Assembly (NCBI RefSeq): GCF_905475465.1
Contig: NC_062250.1
Span: forward strand, 8,640,501 to 8,704,500
DNA from: Pieris napi
Taxonomy: Eukaryota > Arthropoda > Insecta > Lepidoptera > Pieridae
Reading direction: 5' to 3'
DNA length: 64,000 bases
Shown: positions 57,375-64,000 of the stretch, piece after piece
Layout: the number at the start of each line of letters is the position of its first letter
How positions within the stretch are numbered: the first letter of the stretch is position 1
Program-made: the position numbers and the translations under genes
The notes under the pieces: generated by a model
The model's input: only the letters and a program-made list of their open reading frames with translations
Told to the model about the DNA's origin: nothing
The model's database searches: none

Positions 57375-57725
57375 ATCTCTCTTTAGTCGGCAGCTCATGT
57401 CTGAACGTCGTGGTCAGCAAGGAAACATCTGGAGCGGAAAATCTGTTTCCACCGGTGTCTGTCCAGCGCCTCTCTTTAACAGTCTTTTAAGGACGATGAG
57501 TCTTTCACTTGATCGGTCCAGCTGGTTGGTGAACGGCCACGTGATTTTGCCTTCTGTATTAACCACGATCATTTTCTCCAAGTTCTCATCGCCTCTGCGC
57601 ATTGTATGACCGACATAAGATACGATTCGCCGTAGGCATATGATAGACAGGCGACTCCGTATGCGAGTAGAGTTGGGACAGGATCGATGTATTGGTGCGC
57701 TTCGCAGTTCACGGTATGACACTAT
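57375..57725 (-). pseudogene. RTE/Dong-like LINE C-terminus (decayed)
   Basis: The minus strand reads STRIRSRLSIICLRRIVSYV, GHTMRRGDENLEKMIVV, then TEGKITWPFTNQLDRSS. After a frameshift, ALDRHRWKQIFRSRC and HDVQT follow. The LRRI--Y-GH--RR--EN-EK-IV---EGK pattern is the usual C-terminal extension of these lepidopteran LINE RTs. Upstream RT domain absent. Confidence 0.7.
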
Positions 57726-58769
57726 ACATTATAGTTATGAACGTATCTTCTGTAGGCTTTGATTTTTATTAGTTACTTGAATCGAATATAACTTGTGGCT
57801 GATATTAAAATCTAGTAGCTGAAATCAAACTGGAAATTATTTAAACAAACAAATATTAACGACGCTTTTTCTAATCATAATATGTCTATTTAGCTTAGTT
57901 ATCTAGTTTATAAACTATTGTAAGCACCAATTAGTTAAAGTATGTTTTGTTACGTCAACTATTGCAAAGTGTTTAGAAGGATAGGAGGAGTGGTAAGGGG
58001 GATGAATATGTGAAACGAATGACGAAACGATTGTGCACCCCGTTTGATTGTGATTGGTCAGCAGTTTCTCGTCAAATATCCGTCGACACGTAGCATGATG
58101 CGTCATTACATCTGTTTGACCAATCACATTCAAACGCAACGTCTTGCGTCTTTAATTTTACTACAGGGTGAGGATTTTAATAGTAGTTAAGATAGTGAGA
58201 TGCGACACTCACTGCAACAAGAGCGTAGCAGAAGTAAGTTATTAAAAATGTATATATATAAAAAATACGTTTATGAATAAGACCATATTATATCAAATTG
58301 CAGGCTAAATTTACAAAAAAAAATCGAAAAAAAAATAGTGGTGCGATATTCTCTCGACCTTATTGACGAGTTAATTACTCTATCTAAATATTTATCTGAA
58401 ATCTGTGATACGCCTTCGTAAAATACAAACAAGACTCAATTTCTTCCCGTATACCCAATCGATACTTCCAGTGTCCCTCAATACACAATTTATTTCCAAC
58501 CATCGTCCACACTCCGCACCTCCTGTGTGCACTTCAAATATTTATTTGACGCGAATCGACCTCACTCACCCTCTGTGGCTACGGAACAAGCGGCATTTTT
58601 CATTAGGCATTAAGAAAAAATTTGGACGTTACAATATTACATTGTCAAAAATAGATAGATATTCATTCATATATACGTATTGACTATGACACTATATATG
58701 TATGTATGTTTGTTTTAACAATTCGCAAAAGACATTGATGTTATATGAGATTATCATTAAAAAAATAAT
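57726..58769. other. Mostly unannotated, one inverted repeat
   Basis: Apart from the inverted pair at 58041-58136, no recognised feature. Confidence 0.3.
58041..58136. repeat. 20-bp inverted repeat pair (MITE-like remnant)
   Basis: CGTTTGATTGTGATTGGTCA (58041-58060) and its complement with one mismatch (58117-58136). A related CGTTTGATTGGGATTGG motif occurs at about 60721-60738. Confidence 0.45.
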
Positions 58770-58958
58770 CATATGAGATCCACCGTACTACCCGGACCTT
58801 GCTCCAACAGATTAATTTTTTTTTCGGAATTTGGATAATTTCTTGCAAGGTAAAAAATTTAACACTGATGGGGCAGTTGATGGGGGCTCAATGAACTACC
58901 TATAAGATGGCAAAAGTGCATAGAAAGCAATGGTACATACATTGATCAATTTTTTTTT
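58770..58958 (+). pseudogene. mariner transposase C-terminal remnant
   Basis: PPYYPDLAPTD (the region of the third catalytic aspartate) is followed by a stop where most mariners have a tyrosine, then FRNLDNFLQGKKFNTDGAV. After a deletion and frameshift comes LPIRWQKCIESNGTYID, the usual mariner C-terminus. The first two catalytic aspartates and the DNA-binding domain are absent. Terminal inverted repeats were not identified. Confidence 0.75.
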
Positions 58959-59710
58959 TTTTTCAAAAATCTAATTCTCGTTCCTCTCATACAAAACGCC
59001 AATTTCATATGTAAGGACCTAATACATATTATGAAAGAATTGGCGTTTAATTAAAACGAAATCCCATCAGCGGTTAGAGTATGACGAAGTCGTTATGTGG
59101 ATATAATTTGAAAACACATAAAGAACGTCCACGTAAAATAGTGTATTTCAAAACTTCTCAAACATAATTATTTAAAACAGAATAGCCTACCACGTTTTTT
59201 AACGATGTACAATCATGTGTAATTCGTCATTATAACGTGTGTATGAAACCAGCGACTATATAACACATATAATTTATCCTCAGATTATAATAAAATAATT
59301 AATTTCTGAACAAAATCTTGAATGACCTGAAACCTGTAATGTCATTTGTTTCTCGTATAGTATGTAATAGTTTTGTCTAAGGACTTATTTTCATCTCTGA
59401 TATGTTCTTGTATATTTTAAATATGACAGTACTCAAACAAATAACAATGTTTGTTGTATATTTACATGTTGTTGTTTGTATAGTGTAGCAGAGTATAAGT
59501 ATTAATATTTTTCGCGAGTTCAATAGCCTAAGGTGTAGGGTAAAGCAAACTCCTCATAAACCGCGCTTGGAGTTGCTTTTCACAATCCATAATAAAACTG
59601 TCTATACCTAGATTATTGTTGACATTTTATATCATGTTTGCAAAGGATAACGACTAATAAAAAATTAAGTCGCTATTACCGCTTATTAGACAGTGAATGA
59701 TATAATAATA
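58959..59710. other. Unannotated sequence
   Basis: No recognised feature apart from a small AACGCCAATTTC/GAATTGGCGTT pair near 58997-59049, which could belong to the mariner remnant. Confidence 0.3.
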
Positions 59711-59862
59711 CAGTGGCGCTGCAACCCCAAAAGGGTTGGCCTTAGTTTGCATTTGTTTCTTTACTCATTATTATTTTATAAGCAAACAGGTGATCAGCCT
59801 TCTGTCTGACACATGTTATTGATTTTTTTATTTGAGACAAGTCTCACGATATTTGCCGTTAC
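59711..59862 (-). mobile_element. SINE-1 body fragment
   Basis: CAGTGGCGCTGCAACC, AACAGGTGATCAGCCTTCTG and AGTCTCACGATATTTGCCG are inverted body blocks. Head missing. Confidence 0.65.
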
Positions 59863-60140
59863 TTACTTTAAGTTAACGATTATCTAGATAAAAGGGCCTG
59901 GGTCTAGTGCTAGACAGGCCACTTCTAATTAATTTGCGATATTTGTTTTAAAATAAGTGTTGTTTGATGATTTGCTATTTTAAAAGAGTACCGAGAGTTT
60001 TTTACACCGGCTTCTTCTCTCGGCCTACACCCTCTGTCTTCTTTGCCGATGAGTAGGTATGCCTACAGATTCAAATTTAATGACGTGGAATAAGTGATAC
60101 CTGTATCTTATGTTTCATAATAAACATATATATTTTTTTT

Positions 60141-60203
60141 GTGCGTCGAACGCACGACTTCCGGGATGAGGGTCACTCGATTAAGCCACTAAGCCAACAC
60201 TGC
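60141..60203 (-). mobile_element. SINE-1 tRNA-like head only
   Basis: The minus strand reads AGCAGTGTTGGCTTAGTGG, then TCATCCCGGAAGTCGTGCG. Only the head remains. Confidence 0.6.
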
Positions 60204-62563
60204 TTTATAAAGAATAATATAAAACTTAAGTAATATTAAGTTATATAATACAGTGAAACCTAACGATGTTCCGTTCCCAAAATAACTGTCTACTTAATAA
60301 AGGATCTCTTTGAAGAACTATGTCAAAATAAAAAAAATAGTATTTATATAAATGAGTTTGCATCATTACTACAGCGTAGACTTTAATATTTTATATTAAT
60401 ACACAACGTAGGAAATTACTAAGCACTAACTCAAAGTTGGTTGGCCCGCAGTAACAAATTCCCTTATAAAGTTGTTACAATGTAAATCAAATTTCCTAAA
60501 CGTGAAACATATTAACATAAAAGTATGTAAATCCTGCCATAATACATGCAGACAGATGTCCCTTGATTGTTATTTATGGTCAATTGTAACAACAATTATT
60601 GCGATCCGCCCGGGTGACTTATGAAAAACATTTGCTTTATTTTTTTTTATAAAACGAGAATGTTTTATTTCAAAGTAAAAATGTATGAGAGGTGTAAATG
60701 AAAGACAGAACGGTGACGTTTCGTTTGATTGGGATTGGTGAATGGGAATGATAAAACGAGTGGTCTGTGATTGGACTAAAATGAGATTTATTCGAATTTT
60801 AAAAAAGAAAAAAAACACGAAAGAGTATTAGTAGTAGAGTATTATCGAGGTAATATTGTTTCATATTACGTAAACAGCTACGATTCTTAATAACATTACA
60901 AGTTTGTTTGCTACATTTAAATTATACAAACAGTTAATAACAACACTAATCACATTGCGCTCGAGGGATTTTGACAAGGTGCGGAAAACAACCACAAATA
61001 ATGTGGAAAATAATCATACATTTGTTATCAATATAAGTTGATACATTTAAATTTTAACATAAAAATAGTCCACTCCACTCCCATATCTATAAAAAATACA
61101 GCTATGAACTAAAGTTCGATACGGAAAACTAGTGATGTAAATCACGCAGTCAAGTTACAACATCGGCTCAAACAATCCGATCTTATCCCATAATCCGATA
61201 GTGTATTGCTAAAGTCACACCCAGCTACAACTAAATCAATTTCCCTGAATAGAAATATATTCGTCATGTTTGTCTGTCAAGGACGGCTGAGCCTATGTTT
61301 ATCTTGTCATTATCTGTACAAGTCTACCTCTTTCGTATCTTAAATCGAAATCTGTACTAGGGTTGAAGCAACTTTCAACTAAAATTGATAAAGATTTAGT
61401 TATTGTCCTGAATCATTTTAGTATCAAGTACTAAGTGAACTATCGGGTAAGAATGATGTGACATGAATGGTATATCAGACTGCTGAAGAGCAAAGAATAT
61501 AATAGAAGATTATAAGTGGACGCAGGAGGTCAGAATTTAATAATACAATTACATAAGTAATTATGTAAACATGAGCACTCGAAAATTTCTTCATTTAAAT
61601 GTTTAAAGATCTTTCCCCAGTGGTAATTGACAAATAGCCCAGGAATCAGACCTATGAAGTTTCTCATTTTATTTTGTGTCTGCAAACAGTTCTTAAAAAT
61701 ACCAACCCTAAAGTTTAAAGATTTCTAGATAATGTTTTTATTATTTGTTGTAGAGCCATATCAAGTCCATGGGCTGGGCATGCGGTAACCTTGACAAACA
61801 GCTTTGTATTTTTAAATTTCGAATATTTATTTGGTTTTTTTTTGTTTTCCTCCTGTACTGTGTAAGTAGACGAGCATATATAATTTTTATAAATGAAGAA
61901 GAAAATAATGTTAACAATGTTAAAGAATTCAGTTACAAGAATATTAGTCGCAGCAATTAGTAGTTTTACCCTCTTGTTTACAATGTTCGTTTAGCTTCGA
62001 TTGGAAAGCGAAAGTTACTTCGTTACACCGTCCAACTTTTAAGGTTTCCTACAAACGAACTATTATGCAAGTTTTCCCTTAATAAGATTACATATAAGTT
62101 ATGTGTAATAATTATAATAAATTCATCCGTAAAAATCTTGATCAACCAAACGAGGTTTTAAACCAAAAAACCTAAAAAAAGAACCTTCAAGCTGGCAGTC
62201 TCGCGAGACCTATAGTATTTAAGTAAGTGTATGTTTCAAAAATAAAAATAAAACTAATAACATTTTTGCAGATTTTTCTAATGAACTTATTGTAAAACCG
62301 CATGATAATCCGTAGCTGAGGACGTAGGCAGATAAAAACTGTTTACCCATTTAAAACCAATAAGTTTTAATTAACACAAACACGTGATTTCAATTATTTA
62401 TTTATAGAAAAAAAACACAAAAGTATATGATGATGGAACATTAATTGTTCACAATATCTCCGTCCACAGAAGCGTCGACATTTATTACAACAATATTATA
62501 TTAATTGGTTTACATTGTTAAGTATAGTTTCAAAATAGGTCTAGCTAGGTAGCCTCAAACTTC
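60204..62563. other. Repeat-poor unannotated region
   Basis: No confident repeat or gene over about 2.3 kb apart from the short motif shared with 58041. Confidence 0.3.
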
Positions 62564-62577
62564 TATTAAAGCTTTAT

Positions 62578-63216
62578 AAAGAAAAACGCTTTTTACCGGA
62601 TTAAAGTTATGTATTATTATAAATTTACAACTATTTGACATATTTTTAAATTTATCCGACGTTTCGCGTGCTTTACAGCGTGCGTGGTCACGGTGACTGA
62701 AGACAAAAGATGTTGAATGTCAAAAAGTATCACAGCTGCAGAGAAAGTTGCATTATCTGTATTTATTTCCCCGGAGTTGGTATCGACTAAAAGATGGAGG
62801 GTTTTGGCAAAAATGGCTCACGGTGTCCTCTATTTTCGCGGATTGTTTTTCTTTTTGAGATTTTAATTTGGATATTATTGGATCCCAGGTGTTTGACAAT
62901 TTTAGGCCGTCTTCTCTATTGAAATTGGGGTGTTTTTTGATTTCAATGGCTTCGCGTACCAATCTTGGGAAGAATCTTTTCTCTTTCGCAAGTACTTTCG
63001 GTTGGTCAAAGCGTATGTAGTGATTAGGCCTATCTGGTATGTGTTCACAGACTGCTGATTTTGTGTGTCGTCTGACCACGCACGCTGTAAAGCACGCGAA
63101 ACGTCGGATAAATTTAAAATTATGTCAAATAGTTGTAAATTTATAATAATACATAACTTTAATCCGGTAAAAAGCGTTTTTCTTTAAATGTTATGAGTTA
63201 TGTTAATCAAAGACAA
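62578..63216 (-). mobile_element. Penelope-like element, truncated, with inverted arms
   Basis: Arms 62578-62690 and 63073-63185 (113 bp) are almost exact inverted complements containing ACCGGATTAAAGTTATG and ATCCGACGTTTCGCGTGC. The unit between encodes the C-terminal part of a Penelope-like protein on the minus strand. A further 31 bp (63186-63216) precede the second target copy and are also found in the copy at 46889. TATTAAAGCTTTAT flanks the whole at 62564-62577 and 63217-63230, a 14-bp target duplication. Inverted terminal arms are known in Penelope-like elements. Confidence 0.8.
62753..63079 (-). pseudogene. Penelope-like protein C-terminus (end of GIY-YIG endonuclease region)
   Basis: A 108-residue open frame without an ATG start. 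It contains SAVCEHIPDRPNHYIRFDQP, KVLAKEKRFFPRLVREAIEI and KKHPNFNREDGLKLSNTWDP. The pattern SAV-EH ... VL--E--F-PR--REAIEI-KHPNFNR--G is the familiar end of the GIY-YIG endonuclease domain of Penelope-like elements. The GIY-YIG core and the reverse transcriptase lie upstream in full elements and are missing, so the product would be inactive. The frame is open, pointing to a moderately young copy. Confidence 0.75.
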
Positions 63217-63230
63217 TATTAAAGCTTTAT

Positions 63231-63947
63231 GTTTATCACCCAACTCAAAATACCTAAACGTGATAAAAGCAAGAACGTCTAAGTCTTAAAAACTATCTTT
63301 ATAATGAACTATTCACTTGAATAGATTCGAGCGAATAGATTCAATCCTGAATCGACTCTCTGGTCAGCCTTTCTTAGCTGAGCACGCATTGAAAGCATCG
63401 AAATGAAGCCATTCAGTTCGGGATTGTGTCGTATTTCTTAGATTTTTCTAATTAAGTTTCACAATTACTAAGAAGTTGCATTTTCTTTTTATATAGTGTG
63501 TTTGAATGTTTCTTTCTTTCAAACAGTTTTAAACCTTCTTGAAAATTGATTAACACAAACTTACTGTGATAATTAAATTATTAATTTACGAGTGATCTGA
63601 CTTAATTTAATGCCCGTGTAAGATATTATACTCAATGATAATAACCTATCCAAACAATGACTGCCTTTGTTCAAAAGTTTTAGCGAATACAAATGTAAAA
63701 GAGATTCGCAATATTCATTGATAATTGCATCGTTATTAGTACTCATGCGTCTCTTTTTATGACAGCATAAGCACCATTTGACAGAAAAAGACGAAAGAAC
63801 GCTTTAGTTATAAGAGAGACGATCAATTGAATTTAAATAATACGTCTTTTTAATTCACATTAGATACAGACGTTTAAATGTGTCTAGCCTATTCCTACGG
63901 ACGTTGATTTAAAATACACATCAGCATAGATACAATATAACAAACAA
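63231..63947. other. Unannotated sequence
   Basis: No recognised feature. Confidence 0.3.
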
Positions 63948-64000
63948 CCTAGTAGATAGTACCGGTGACCCGAGAGGCTGGTCCTTTCCTCGTTCAACGA
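63948..64000 (+). pseudogene. Unnamed mobile-element protein C-terminus, cut by window edge
   Basis: LVDSTGDPR, then after a one-base shift AGPFLVQR. Same family as at 14288. It runs off the end of the window. Confidence 0.5.

Noticed and set aside
62640..62720. Hammerhead ribozyme in the Penelope-like arms
   Set aside because: Such ribozymes are reported in Penelope-like elements, and CTGAAGA plus a GAAAC box are both present, but on opposite strands. I could not assemble a proper three-stem core by eye.

Overview
The window looks like 64 kb of AT-rich, repeat-dense DNA from a moth or butterfly (Lepidoptera). The evidence is the mix of mobile elements: tRNA-derived SINEs with lepidopteran-type bodies, APE/RT non-LTR retrotransposons, RTE-like 3' ends, Helitron derivatives inserted between A and T and ending in CTAG, mariner and Penelope-like remnants, and many foldback MITEs. 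The species cannot be named from the sequence. I found no convincing host gene, true tRNA, rRNA or CRISPR array. The window reads as intergenic, intronic or heterochromatic sequence.

The only long intact coding region is on the minus strand at 23147-26326: a 1,059-residue endonuclease/reverse transcriptase of a CR1/Jockey-like LINE. It has a ~290-bp 5' leader and a stop codon that runs straight into a 23-nt poly(A). At least nine 5'-truncated copies of the same LINE 3' end, plus related subfamilies, are scattered through the window (2.8, 5.3, 8.8, 15.7, 20.6, 26.9, 29.2, 38.2, 41.2, 41.9, 44.7 and 48.3 kb). RTE-like C-terminal remnants lie at 18.6, 31.0, 36.9 and 57.4 kb.

Layout. 0-8 kb: SINE, MITE, LINE 3' ends, two Helitrons (one with a nested LINE tail) and an LTR/promoter-like stretch near 3.6-3.9 kb. 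8-23 kb: three foldback MITEs, a SINE with clear target-site duplication, and several decayed copies of one unnamed mobile-element protein C-terminus. 23-27 kb: the full-length LINE. 27-45 kb: Helitrons in opposite orientations, a tandem of an unnamed element family with palindromic ends, and a piggyBac-like 5' end inserted at a TTAA inside a LINE fragment. 45-50 kb: a Helitron and a short Penelope-like derivative with a 14-bp target duplication. 50-62 kb is repeat-poor apart from an RTE end, a mariner transposase remnant and SINE pieces. 62.5-63.2 kb: a larger Penelope-like copy with 113-bp inverted arms, also with a 14-bp target duplication.

No gene network is visible. Relations between features are parasitic and historical: nesting, truncation, and non-autonomous elements depending on missing autonomous partners. 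The items most worth a second look are the six-copy unnamed protein C-terminus, the palindromic-ended element family at 21.9, 35.4-36.3 and 43.9 kb, and the two Penelope-like copies.
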